52,507 nt of DNA from a virus: IMG/VR virus record IMGVR_UViG_3300028388_005074, positions 1 through 52,507 of that record; one strand, 5' to 3'. The notes beneath the pieces were generated by a model. The model did no database searches. It saw only the letters and a list, made by a program, of their open reading frames with translations, and had not been told where the DNA came from. Below are positions 32,373-41,057 of this stretch, in pieces. Every line of letters starts with the position of its first letter. Position 1 is the stretch's first letter. The position numbers were made by a program, and so were the translations under genes.

Positions 32373-32723
32373 ATGAGTACTATTAGAGCAACAACAGTTA
32401 GTGATCAAGTAGGAACTGGGCCTGCTACACTAACAGGCCAAAATGCCCCAAAAGCATACGCCTCCGGGTCATCGGAAACATTAACGCAGGGATTTAACAT
32501 TACGTCAGTCACAGACAATGGAGTTGGAAACTTCGGTTCAACGTTTACAAATACGATGGGATCCTCTGGGTATCCATATGGAACCGCCAGCCGCGGGTCA
32601 TCAGCAGATAGATTTGTCGGTACAGGAAACAACGCGACAACGGGCGTTAGCGCGTTTTGTTTTGATGGGACGACGCTAACGGACATGTCTTGGGGATTTA
32701 TTGCTGTGGGTGAATTAGCATGA
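32373..32723 (+). CDS. Short fibre protein, FNITSVTDNGVG-type
   Basis: A 116-residue protein with the series core GFNITSVTDNGVGNFGSTFT and end AVGELA. It starts MSTIRATTVSDQVGTGPATL, close to MSTIRVDNARPSAGGTAF in the next gene. It overlaps that gene by ATGA. Confidence 0.6.
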   Translation: MSTIRATTVSDQVGTGPATLTGQNAPKAYASGSSETLTQGFNITSVTDNGVGNFGSTFTNTMGSSGYPYGTASRGSSADRFVGTGNNATTGVSAFCFDGTTLTDMSWGFIAVGELA

Positions 32724-33094
32724 GTACAATAAGAGTAGATAACGCAAGACCATCAGCCGGAGGAACAGCTTTTTCTGTTCCGGATGGGTTGGCCAAGATG
32801 ACTTCATTCTTCGATGCGATCTCTGGCACTCCAACAGAAGAATATGGATATAACGTCGCCAGTTATACTGATAATGGTGTTGGTCTGTACTTTATTAACT
32901 ACACCAACGTTGTTAATCAAGGCGACCAACCAGGACAGGCGACGGCGACGGTGCTATTGAGCTCAAACCCAGATCAAACCAGGTGTTTGACTAGCAATAC
33001 ATCATACTTTTATTTTGTCCACAGTGAAGACGAACCGGCCGCGTACGCGGATGTATCTGTTAACCACGCTTGTGTATGGGGGCCATTAGCATGA
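32720..33094 (+). CDS. Short fibre protein, YNVASYTDNGVG-type
   Basis: A 124-residue member of the same series: MSTIRVDNARPSAGG start, GYNVASYTDNGVGLYFINYT core, and CVWGPLA end. It contains two Cys in the C-terminal third. Translation is probably coupled to its neighbours by ATGA overlaps on both sides. Confidence 0.6.
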   Translation: MSTIRVDNARPSAGGTAFSVPDGLAKMTSFFDAISGTPTEEYGYNVASYTDNGVGLYFINYTNVVNQGDQPGQATATVLLSSNPDQTRCLTSNTSYFYFVHSEDEPAAYADVSVNHACVWGPLA

Positions 33095-33480
33095 GTGTTA
33101 TTATTTCAGATACCGCAAACATTTTTACGTTAGGGAAGAAGGACGCTAGTCCTGCTCAAAACATTAGCGTAGATTACGTGTACAACTGTACTGCCAGAGT
33201 TTGGGGATATCACAGCACTAGTGGTGATACGGGTTCTGCTTCATATAATGTATCATCAAACACAGATCTTGGGCCTGGCAATTTTACATTTGCTACTGTA
33301 GTTACGCTAGCCCAAAACCCCAGCCCGATCGTTCATAGCGTAAGATCTGGGTTGGGAACTGATAAGCTTTCAGTAACAAATATGACCACAAACGAAGGTG
33401 AAGTTAATATTTGGGACGTGTCAGCCGCCGGCACCGTCGACGATGATGGATTTTTTATAGTTATGGGGAATTTTGCATAA
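33091..33480 (+). CDS. Short fibre protein, diverged member of the series
   Basis: A 129-residue protein started at ATG 33091 (ATGA overlap) rather than the longer in-frame codon at 33070, which would run back into the upstream gene. The core SASYNVSSNTDLGPGNFTFA is a diverged version of the 'fNv.s.TDnG.Gn' segment, and the protein ends VMGNFA, like the 'G.LA' ends of its neighbours. The overlap with the next gene is TAATG. Confidence 0.55.
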   Translation: MSVIISDTANIFTLGKKDASPAQNISVDYVYNCTARVWGYHSTSGDTGSASYNVSSNTDLGPGNFTFATVVTLAQNPSPIVHSVRSGLGTDKLSVTNMTTNEGEVNIWDVSAAGTVDDDGFFIVMGNFA

Positions 33481-33992
33481 TGAGCAATTGGAAACACACA
33501 ATTGAGGGTGTCGACTGGGCCTCTTATAAACTGTGGGAACGAGAGCAGATTTTTAAAGAGATCTGCAAGCAAAACAACGTTGAGCTTGAACAAGCGCCAT
33601 ATTCAATACTTTGGGAAGATCCAGACGATCTCGATGCGCCAATGAAGGTGACGTCACCATCACCAACATGGTGGGCAATGGCTCTTCATGGCAAAATATT
33701 GCCACCAGTTAGCGTTTATTGGGCTCTCAGAGACGACGAAGAAAAACCAGATTTTAAACAACATACGCGCGGATACTTGCTTCACAACACACAACCATTA
33801 GAAGCGATGACCGAAGAACAAGCAGTTGAATATTTGATTATGAAAGATATTCCAATGCGCGTTTGGAAAGATTATAATGGTAATCGCCAAATACTTAAGA
33901 TAATTCCTAGATACATGGTACCAGACGATAGGTCTTATCGCAATGCATGGAAAATAAAGCAAACGGAGAATGTAAACAATGTCGCAAATTAA
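33480..33992 (+). CDS. Putative tail fibre accessory protein with DDRSYRNAW C-terminus
   Basis: A 170-residue, mostly soluble protein that directly follows the fibre genes. The only motif I recognise is near the C-terminus, IPRYMVPDDRSYRNAWKI, which matches the 'p.DRtfRnAW' segment that usually opens the fibre-assembly-chaperone-like domain encoded by the next gene. The first 150 residues (PYSILWEDPDDLD, SPTWWAMALHGKILPPVSVY) are unfamiliar. It overlaps the next gene by 14 bases. I infer a fibre assembly or attachment role from context only. Confidence 0.5.
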   Translation: MSNWKHTIEGVDWASYKLWEREQIFKEICKQNNVELEQAPYSILWEDPDDLDAPMKVTSPSPTWWAMALHGKILPPVSVYWALRDDEEKPDFKQHTRGYLLHNTQPLEAMTEEQAVEYLIMKDIPMRVWKDYNGNRQILKIIPRYMVPDDRSYRNAWKIKQTENVNNVAN

Positions 33993-34347
33993 TATCAACG
34001 GAGAAATCCGCGAAGCGGCTGGACTCAAGCTTCCAGCTAGCGGAAGAGAATTTCGCGCGGCATGGCAGTTCAACGGAGACGCTGTCGAAGTTGATATGGT
34101 TAAAGCGCGTGAAATTCATAGAGAAAAACTACGTCGAGCAAGAAAGCCTTTACTCGAAGCGCTTGATGCTGAGTGGTTCCGAGCAATGGAATCTGGGGGC
34201 GATGTTGCTAGCATCGTCGCAAAAAAAGAAGCTCTGCGTCAAGTGACTAAGGACGCACGGATTGAATCTGCATCAACACCAGAAGAGCTTCTGGAGCTAG
34301 ATCTCGAATCTCTTATCAGCAAACCAAAAGGTCGCAAGAGCCGCTGA
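33979..34347 (+). CDS. Tail fibre assembly/accessory protein (EVDMxKAREIHRxKLR type)
   Basis: A 122-residue protein with SGREFRAAWQFNGDAVEVDM, KAREIHREKLRRARKPLLEA, LDAEWFRAME and KKEALRQVTKDARIESASTP. This is a widespread C-terminal domain in phage tail-fibre-region proteins ('DRTFR.AW..dG..i.vDM.KARei.Rd.iR..R...L..LD'), often annotated as tail fibre assembly or hypothetical. The remaining sequence is helical with a basic end (SKPKGRKSR). GGAG before the ATG is the ribosome site. Confidence 0.65.
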   Translation: MSQININGEIREAAGLKLPASGREFRAAWQFNGDAVEVDMVKAREIHREKLRRARKPLLEALDAEWFRAMESGGDVASIVAKKEALRQVTKDARIESASTPEELLELDLESLISKPKGRKSR

Positions 34348-34355
34348 TATAAATA
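34348..34355 (+). promoter_or_regulatory. T4-type late promoter before the 34392 gene
   Basis: TATAAATA followed by C, 36 bases before the ATG at 34392, directly after the stop of the accessory gene. Confidence 0.75.
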
Positions 34356-34391
34356 CAGCAGTAATGCGCAACCTACAGGAGAAATAAAAAA

Positions 34392-34772
34392 ATGGCATTT
34401 CTAGCAGATCGTGTTTTTGACAACGGACTTACCGTTCTTGACACCGAAGCAAACCGAATCGATATTATCGATTCTGGTCTTGGTGCACCAACGACTTTCG
34501 CTGAAGCAACTTCAACAAACTCGCTTGGGTTTAGTAGATCACTTTCAATCGGCGCGCCAGCTGATAGAGGCGGCGGCGGTCGTGAAGTTACCGTCGCGTC
34601 TATTTCCGACGGCACTGTTACTGGAACTGGTACAGCGGGATTATACGCTATTACCGACTCAGGTAACGACCGACTACTCGCTTGGGGCAATCTGACAACT
34701 TCTCAAGCTGTTACAAGCGGCAACTCATTTACGCTAACCTCATTCACAATTGGTATTCCTGATCCAGCTTAA
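34392..34772 (+). CDS. Conserved phage structural protein (MAFLADRVFDNGL type)
   Basis: A 126-residue, almost Cys-free, beta-rich protein: MAFLADRVFDNGLTVLDTEA, ADRGGGGREVTVASISDGTV and a C-terminal SFTLTSFTIGIPDPA. The pattern is familiar from small tail-region proteins of alphaproteobacterial phages, but I know of no proven role. AGGAG is the ribosome site. It has its own late promoter upstream and terminator downstream, so it forms a single-gene unit and may be made in quantity. Confidence 0.6.
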   Translation: MAFLADRVFDNGLTVLDTEANRIDIIDSGLGAPTTFAEATSTNSLGFSRSLSIGAPADRGGGGREVTVASISDGTVTGTGTAGLYAITDSGNDRLLAWGNLTTSQAVTSGNSFTLTSFTIGIPDPA

Positions 34773-34798
34773 TAGCTGAAAGGTTGCGTTACAAAACT

Positions 34799-34830
34799 TG
34801 CAAGGGGATTCGTCCCCTTGCATTTGTATT
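34799..34830 (+). terminator. Rho-independent terminator
   Basis: TGCAAGGGGA, loop TTCG, TCCCCTTGCA (10-bp perfect stem, 34799-34822), followed by TTTGTATT. It closes the unit 34348-34772. The TTCG loop is a stable tetraloop. Confidence 0.85.
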
Positions 34831-34853
34831 AATAACGCGGAGCTATAAAGTAC

Positions 34854-35207
34854 ATGGCTCGATCTCGGGGTATCGATTCAATAGGCCTAGAACACAATGA
34901 ACCTGTTTCCAACGGGGTTCATTGTTTGTCGGCCGAATCTATTTCGGTCGCCGCCCCAATAATAGATTCTCCAAGTAAATCACAAAAATATAGTTTTGGA
35001 GCGACGTCAATAACAACAGGCGTCCCAGCGCTCGACGGTACACCTTCCGTAGAAATAGTTGTTGTTGCCTATAGTTACGACAACGGTCTGCTTATTGTTC
35101 CCGCTCCACATATAATGTTGATTTACCACAGCCATTCCGTTTCCGCTAATGGAATAAACAGCCCGCCGCGCCGCAATATTAATCTCATCTGGGAAGGTGG
35201 CAGATGA
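34854..35207 (+). CDS. Short protein with one copy of the GAPxLGT-type repeat
   Basis: A 117-residue protein beginning MARSRGIDSIGLEHNEP. It includes KYSFGATSITTGVPALDGTP, a match to the 23-residue repeat unit of the next gene, and an earlier half-copy (LSAESISVAAPIIDSPS). The C-terminal part is unfamiliar (VPAPHIMLIYHSHSVSANG). GGAG is the ribosome site; the stop overlaps the next ATG. It may be a cap or base for the long repeat protein, but that is a guess. Confidence 0.5.
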   Translation: MARSRGIDSIGLEHNEPVSNGVHCLSAESISVAAPIIDSPSKSQKYSFGATSITTGVPALDGTPSVEIVVVAYSYDNGLLIVPAPHIMLIYHSHSVSANGINSPPRRNINLIWEGGR

Positions 35208-38200
35208 GCAATCACTGGATTTTACAGCAAGGCGCTTGGGACGACACTGGAGTATGGAGCGATAGTGATTTTTGGATCGATGCCAACGATCCACTAACCG
35301 CTGATAATATAACAGCAGGCGTTCCGGCGGTTGGGGAGATAACACTAACTCAACAACACAATTTTACAATAAAAACGGCAATTGGGCTAGATGGGGACGA
35401 ATCAGGAGACCTTCTGGCCGAGGGGGATGAATCAGGCGAGTTACTTACAGACGGCGATGCTGGAACATTATTGACTGGCCGGCCTGTTTTAGCAACAACA
35501 GAGCTTGACGAAGAAAACAATCTTCAGCCCGTTTCTATAGCAACATCAGCGCCAGTAATCAATACATCAGCTGTTAATCAAACTCACACTATATCTGCAG
35601 ATACTATTATAGTCGGAGCTCCAGCTGTTGGAACAACAGAGCTTGACGAAGAAAACAATCTTCAGCCCGTTTCTATAGCAACATCAGCGCCGGCAATTGG
35701 CACAACCACACTCGAAATCTCCACAATTGAATTTACTACAAGCAATATTGTTGCCGGCACTCCTTCTGTCAGTACAACAGAGCTTGACGAAGAAAACAAT
35801 CTTCAGCCCGTTTCTATAGTAACAGAAGCGCCGGCAATCGATACATCAGCTGTTAATCAAACTCACACTCTATCTGCAGATACTATTATAGTCGGAGCTC
35901 CAGCTGTTGGAACTTCCGACATCACACAGACGCACAGCCTAGATGCAAATTCAATTGCAACAGGAAATCCTTCTATAGGAACCACGGAAGCTGACGAAGA
36001 CAACTCTCTTGTTCCAGTCGATATCGTCACTGGTGTTGTAAGTTTACAAACATCTGAGATCGCCCAGACACACACGTTGACCGCAAATAATATACTATCT
36101 GGAGTTCCTGTGCTCCAGGCCGCGGCAATTGCGCAAACCCATGTTATCTCCACAGAAAACATTATTACAGATGCTCCTACACTAGGAACAACTGAAGCTG
36201 ACGAAGCGAATGCATTAATTCCAGTTGGGATTAATACTGGATCGCCAATTATTGGCACATCTGCTATCACACAAACCCAAAACATAAGCGCCAATAATAT
36301 TGTTTCTGAGGCGCCTGTAGTACAATCATCAATCATCACACAAAGTCATGTTTTGGTTGGAGAAGTTGTCAATTCGGGTAGTCCAACACTGGGCACAACA
36401 GAGCTAGATGAAAATAATGCATTAATCCCAGCTGGTATTGTCACCGCCGCTCCGATACTAGCAACAACTGAAGCTGACGAAGGCAACTTCTTAATCCCTG
36501 TTGCCATCGCCACCGGCACGCCGGAACTGGCAACAACAGAGCTTGATGAAGAAAATTCTCTTCAGCCAAGCTCAATCACATCGGGCAGTCCGACGCTAGG
36601 AACAAGCGCTATTAGTGAAGAGAACGCGCTGGCCGCAACTAGTATAGTAACAGGCAATCCAACGCTAGGGACAACAGAGCTAGATGAAAACAATGCACTA
36701 ATCCCAGCTGGTGTTGTCACCGCCGCTCCGATACTAGCAACAACTGAAGCTGACGAAGGCAACTTCTTAATCCCTGTTGCCATTGTTGCTGGCGTTCCGG
36801 AACTGGCAACAACAGAGCTAAGCGAAGAAAACGCGCTAACTACTACTAGCATAGTAACCGGCGATCCAACGCTAGGGACAACGGAAGCTGACGAAGATAA
36901 CGCTATTGTCCCTACTGGCATAGCAACCGGCGATCCAACACTAGACACCACCGAACTTGACGAAACAAATGCGCTCGCCACTGTTGCTATTACGACAAAT
37001 TCTCCTACGTTAGGAACAACAGAGCTAGACGAAACTAACGATCTATCGGCCGAGGAAATTGTAACGGGCGCTCCTGTTGTAGGAACAACTGAAGCTGACG
37101 AGGATAATACCCTTGTCCCAGTTGCTATAGTCGCTAATTCTCCAACATTACAAACATCTACGATCGCGCAGACACACGATTTAAGCGTCAATGGCGTGGT
37201 GTCGGGGGGTCCTGCACTCCAGACAGCTGGTATTGCGCAAACGCACGTCATAACCGCGGAAAACGTCGCTACGGGCGCGCCTACACTCGGCACAACGGAA
37301 GCAGACGAAGATAACTCTCTTGTTCCTGTTGGTATTGTCACCGGTCAGCCAACACTAGGTGCCACTGAACTCGACGAAACAAATGCAATTGTTGTGGTTT
37401 CTATTACAACAGGATTGCCAACACTAAACACCACCGAACTCGATGAAATCAATGCCCTAATAGCTGAAGGAATTGTAACGGGCGCTCCTGTTGTAGGAAC
37501 AACAGAGGCTGATGAAGACAACTCGCTACAACCAATAAACATCACGACAAGCGCGGTTGTTGTTGGCACGTCTAATATTAATCAAACGCACGTTATATCC
37601 ACAGAAAATATCGTAACGGATCAACCAACCGTAGATAACGCAGAGCTTGTCCAGCAGCAAGCGCTAACGCCGAGCAATATTAACTTCGGCGTTCCGACAG
37701 TCAGCGTAGCAGATATATCACAAACACACATCTTTGATGTTGTTGAAATAATAACAGATCTGCCCACTATTGGCACAACAGAGCTAGATGAAAATAACTC
37801 GCTGCAGCCAATGTCAATTGCTACAGACGCACCGACGTTAGGAACAACAGAGCTAGACGAAACTAACGCTCTATCGGCCGAGGAAATTGTAGCGGGAATC
37901 CCAGTTGTTGATCCAGCAACAATTTCTCAATCACATCAGCTACAATCTGTTGATATTACAACAGCCACGCCAATTATTAGCGAATCGAATATTAATCAGA
38001 CTCAATCGCTGAATGTTGGTGAAATTACGGCTGGTCAGCCAACAGTTGGTGAATCGACAATAGATCAGACGCAGGTTCTTGAGCCTGTTTCATTCAATGC
38101 TGGCCAACCAACACTCGGCGCTGCGGCGATTGAACAAACACATAACCTAGCCGGCAAATTAATAACAACTGGATTGCCAACACTTGGTACATCTGTACTT

Positions 38201-39970
38201 GTTGGCGAGGGCGATTACGGCGCGTTCTCAATTATAACTGATCAGCCAACAGTTGGTGAATCGACAATAGATCAGACGCAGGCTCTTGAAGCTGATGACA
38301 TTGCAACTGGTCAGCCAATAGTTAGCGAATCAACTGTTGATCAGACGCAGGCTCTTGAAGCTGATGACATTGCAACTGGTCAACCAATTGTAACGGATGC
38401 TACGATTGATCAAGATCATCAACTGTTGATAGATGCTATCGTAACTGATCAGCCAACAATCGGCGAATCGACGATAGATCAGACGCAGGCTCTTGAAGCT
38501 GATGACATTGCAACGGGCGATCCAATTGTAACGGATGCTACGATTGATCAACAGCATCAGTTGCCGGCAACTGAGATCGCTACAGGCCAACCTACAATTG
38601 GCGATACAGATATCGACGAAGGCAACTTTACCGTACCAGAAATTATTGTTACGGAAAGTCCTATCGTCGGCGAATCTACAATTGACCAAACACACAACAT
38701 TTCTGTTGACAATATAACAACAGCCGTGGCAGCTGTCAATGAAACAACCGTCAGTCAAACACACGACCTGGCGGCGACCAATATTATCATAGAAAATCCT
38801 GTTGTCGGTAGCCCGTCAGTTGGCCAAACAGAGGCTCTAGAGTCCCAAAACATCGTCACCGGTGAGCCCACTCTGCAAACAACAGAAGCGGATGAAGACA
38901 ACGCGATTGTTGTTACATCAATTGTGGCTGGCCAACCAACACTCGGCGACACTTCAATACAACAGCAGCACGATCTGCTAGCTGCTGGCGTGTTTGCTGG
39001 ATTGCCAGTTATTTCAACAACCCAAATACAACAGCAGCACGACCTGCTAGCAAACGGTGTTGTAACCGGCCAACCAACTGTTAACGTCACTGATATCGAC
39101 GAAGGTAACTTTACTATTCCAGCTGGCATTGTTGCCGGCGCGCCAATTGTGGCCTTCTCGGAGATCAACCAACAGCACAACATTTTTTCAGACGATATTG
39201 CTACTGCGCCAGTATTGGGCGCCGCCAATATCACGCAAACACACGACTTAATAGTCAGCGGCATTGTCGGCGCAGCGCCGGAACTTGGAACTACTGTTGT
39301 AGGTCAAGCAGAACAGCTAGAGGCAAATGAAATTGTTTCCGGCGCGCCAACTGTTGGTAATGCGGAGTTGGATGAGGGTAACGCTCTTCGGCCGGGCGCG
39401 CTCGTTACAGGAACGCCAACAATTGGCGCCACAACAATAAGTCAAACACATGCAATTGACAATGGAGATATTGTCGCGCCACCGCCGGTAGTTGGATCTC
39501 CAACGGGTGGATATGTAATTGAAGTAGATCCAACTGTTAGTGGATCTCCAGACATTGGCGAGACTACCGTCACCCAATCGCACACGTTGTCGGCAAATTC
39601 GATTGTGGGCAGCTCTCCTGAAGTTGGCAATGTAAATTATCAATCAATAAACAATCTACAGCCTATATCAATTATTTCTGGGCAACCGGATGTTGGCAAT
39701 ACGGAGTATATTGAAGGTCAACTAGCAGCGGGGGAAGATCTTACGACCGGAGAGCCAACAGTTGGCACACCGAATCTCATCCCATATGTTCCGCGTGCAG
39801 TTAATGCTACTGAAAATGAAGCAACCGCAAATAATATCATCATAAATACAGGCAACAGAAACGTTGTTGTTATTGACAATCAATATCCAAACAGCGCGGA
39901 TATTCAGCTAAGTAATAAACGCAACTTGACCACAATCGAAATAAATGGATTTAATAAGGTAATTACATGA
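35204..39970 (+). CDS. 1588-residue acidic repeat protein (about 65 copies of a 23-residue unit)
   Basis: After a short N-terminal Trp-rich start (NHWILQQGAWDDTGVW), almost the whole protein consists of units such as NALIPAGIVTAAPILATTEA and SLQPVSIATSAPAIGTT. The consensus is roughly 'aL.p..I.TG.PtLGTTElDE.N', with an alternative ending '...i.QTH.l.a'. The repeats contain many Asp/Glu and hardly any Lys, Arg or Cys, so the protein is strongly acidic. The last 70 residues (GYVIEV..., NNIIINTGNRNVVVIDN) are distinct and beta-rich. I infer a long, extended beta fibre or surface adhesin. The same unit occurs in the gp7-like protein and at 34854. I know of related repeats in other phage tail proteins but not their function. 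Confidence 0.75.
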   Translation: MSNHWILQQGAWDDTGVWSDSDFWIDANDPLTADNITAGVPAVGEITLTQQHNFTIKTAIGLDGDESGDLLAEGDESGELLTDGDAGTLLTGRPVLATTELDEENNLQPVSIATSAPVINTSAVNQTHTISADTIIVGAPAVGTTELDEENNLQPVSIATSAPAIGTTTLEISTIEFTTSNIVAGTPSVSTTELDEENNLQPVSIVTEAPAIDTSAVNQTHTLSADTIIVGAPAVGTSDITQTHSLDANSIATGNPSIGTTEADEDNSLVPVDIVTGVVSLQTSEIAQTHTLTANNILSGVPVLQAAAIAQTHVISTENIITDAPTLGTTEADEANALIPVGINTGSPIIGTSAITQTQNISANNIVSEAPVVQSSIITQSHVLVGEVVNSGSPTLGTTELDENNALIPAGIVTAAPILATTEADEGNFLIPVAIATGTPELATTELDEENSLQPSSITSGSPTLGTSAISEENALAATSIVTGNPTLGTTELDENNALIPAGVVTAAPILATTEADEGNFLIPVAIVAGVPELATTELSEENALTTTSIVTGDPTLGTTEADEDNAIVPTGIATGDPTLDTTELDETNALATVAITTNSPTLGTTELDETNDLSAEEIVTGAPVVGTTEADEDNTLVPVAIVANSPTLQTSTIAQTHDLSVNGVVSGGPALQTAGIAQTHVITAENVATGAPTLGTTEADEDNSLVPVGIVTGQPTLGATELDETNAIVVVSITTGLPTLNTTELDEINALIAEGIVTGAPVVGTTEADEDNSLQPINITTSAVVVGTSNINQTHVISTENIVTDQPTVDNAELVQQQALTPSNINFGVPTVSVADISQTHIFDVVEIITDLPTIGTTELDENNSLQPMSIATDAPTLGTTELDETNALSAEEIVAGIPVVDPATISQSHQLQSVDITTATPIISESNINQTQSLNVGEITAGQPTVGESTIDQTQVLEPVSFNAGQPTLGAAAIEQTHNLAGKLITTGLPTLGTSVLVGEGDYGAFSIITDQPTVGESTIDQTQALEADDIATGQPIVSESTVDQTQALEADDIATGQPIVTDATIDQDHQLLIDAIVTDQPTIGESTIDQTQALEADDIATGDPIVTDATIDQQHQLPATEIATGQPTIGDTDIDEGNFTVPEIIVTESPIVGESTIDQTHNISVDNITTAVAAVNETTVSQTHDLAATNIIIENPVVGSPSVGQTEALESQNIVTGEPTLQTTEADEDNAIVVTSIVAGQPTLGDTSIQQQHDLLAAGVFAGLPVISTTQIQQQHDLLANGVVTGQPTVNVTDIDEGNFTIPAGIVAGAPIVAFSEINQQHNIFSDDIATAPVLGAANITQTHDLIVSGIVGAAPELGTTVVGQAEQLEANEIVSGAPTVGNAELDEGNALRPGALVTGTPTIGATTISQTHAIDNGDIVAPPPVVGSPTGGYVIEVDPTVSGSPDIGETTVTQSHTLSANSIVGSSPEVGNVNYQSINNLQPISIISGQPDVGNTEYIEGQLAAGEDLTTGEPTVGTPNLIPYVPRAVNATENEATANNIIINTGNRNVVVIDNQYPNSADIQLSNKRNLTTIEINGFNKVIT
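35290..39770 (+). repeat. Tandem 69-base coding repeats
   Basis: The coding repeats have a mostly 69-base period. Some copies are almost identical at DNA level. A 46-base block starting ACAACAGAGCTTGACGAAGA recurs at 35495, 35633 and 35774. A block GCTCTTGAAGCTGATGACAT recurs near 38282, 38350 and 38488. Such identity beside diverged copies points to recent expansion or gene conversion. Confidence 0.8.
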
Positions 39971-40290
39971 CTTTTTATATAAAGCAAAATGACACCTCAC
40001 CTTCGATTCAGGCTACGCTTGAAAATGGTGATGGGCAAAAAGTCAATCTCTCGGGGTGCTCCATTCGTTTTTATATGAAAGAAATTGGTTCTGCTACAGT
40101 AAAGGTGGATGGTGCTGTAACCGTTGTTAATGAAAACACTGGATTAATTAGATACGATTGGGTTGATTCAGATACAAATGTAGCCGGTAATTACCACGGC
40201 GAGTTTCAGGTAACATATCCATCAACAAAAGTGGAAACTTTTCCCAATGATGGATATATTAAAATCAAAATAACTGATGATATTAAGTAG
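39967..40290 (+). CDS. BppU N-terminal-like baseplate/fibre adaptor protein
   Basis: A 107-residue protein matching the pattern of the BppU N-terminal domain, which links receptor-binding proteins to siphophage baseplates: KQNDTSPSIQATLENGDGQK, VNLSGCSIRFYMKEI, NTGLIRYDWVDSDTNVAGNY and TFPNDGYIKIKIT. It is only this domain, without a C-terminal extension. ATGA overlap ties it to the giant repeat gene, so it may connect that fibre to the virion. The family call is by motif. Confidence 0.65.
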   Translation: MTFYIKQNDTSPSIQATLENGDGQKVNLSGCSIRFYMKEIGSATVKVDGAVTVVNENTGLIRYDWVDSDTNVAGNYHGEFQVTYPSTKVETFPNDGYIKIKITDDIK

Positions 40291-40298
40291 GGATACCC

Positions 40299-41054
40299 AT
40301 GGCAAGACCAAATTCTAGATCAACTCTTTTGTCTCATTGTTTGGGACGCTTGGGTGAACCTGTTATCCAAGTCAATGTCGCTCCTGAACAATTAGAAGAT
40401 CGCCTTGACGACGCTTTAGATAAATTTTCGCAGTATCACTACGACGCTACGCATAGGGCGTATATCTCATATCAATTAACAGCAGCAGATATTACTAATA
40501 AGTATATTCCTGTCTCCGATTCTATTGCTTATGTAACAAAAGTGTTTGCATTCAACACAAGTTTCGGTAGCTCTTCTAGCTTTTTCGATATTAAATATCA
40601 AATGATGTTAAATGATATTACAAGCATCCATACGTGGTTTGGCGATCTAGCATATTACGATCAATTGCAGCAATACCTAACTACAATGGATATGCTTATT
40701 AACGGGCAACCACAAATTGAGTTTTCGAGAAAACAGAATAGAGTTTATTTATTTGGTAATATAGAAGATCAAGATATTGTTGAAGGTGATTGGGTTGTCA
40801 TGGAGGTTCTTCAGATTGTAGATCCTGATACATTTACCGAAGTGTGGAATGACGATTGGCTAAAAGATTACACCACTGCTCTAATTAAACGACAGTGGGG
40901 TCAAAATCTTATAAAGTTTGAAGGCATGCAGCTTCCAGGAGGTGTTCTTCTCAATGGCCGCCAAATTTATGACGACGCTATAGCAGACATTGAAAGACTA
41001 GAAGAAAAACTTCGCCTTGATAAAGAGCTTCCGCCAGAATTTATGATTGGATAA
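40299..41054 (+). CDS. 13: Neck protein gp13
   Basis: A 251-residue protein (T4 gp13: 309). gp13 caps the portal and forms the neck with gp14. It begins LLSHCLGRLGEPVIQVNVAP and EQLEDRLDDALDKFSQYHYD, the strongly conserved gp13 N-terminus, and ends with VWNDDWLKDYTTALIKRQWG and LLNGRQIYDDAIADIERLEE, also conserved. It starts the neck-terminase-sheath block in T4 order. Confidence 0.92.
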   Translation: MARPNSRSTLLSHCLGRLGEPVIQVNVAPEQLEDRLDDALDKFSQYHYDATHRAYISYQLTAADITNKYIPVSDSIAYVTKVFAFNTSFGSSSSFFDIKYQMMLNDITSIHTWFGDLAYYDQLQQYLTTMDMLINGQPQIEFSRKQNRVYLFGNIEDQDIVEGDWVVMEVLQIVDPDTFTEVWNDDWLKDYTTALIKRQWGQNLIKFEGMQLPGGVLLNGRQIYDDAIADIERLEEKLRLDKELPPEFMIG

Positions 41055-41057
41055 TAA

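Noticed and set aside
36562-37341. Long minus-strand open frames (up to 259 codons) opposite the repeat gene, and similar ones at 35863-36339, 38330-38764 and 38755-39264
   Set aside because: They arise from the repetitive codon use of the repeat protein (antisense of Thr/Glu/Ala/Pro-rich units), have low-complexity Ser/Val products and no ribosome sites.
35290-39770. Repeat array considered as CRISPR or an origin with iterons
   Set aside because: The 69-base period is an exact codon multiple within one continuous 1588-codon frame, and unit-to-unit variation is at codon level.
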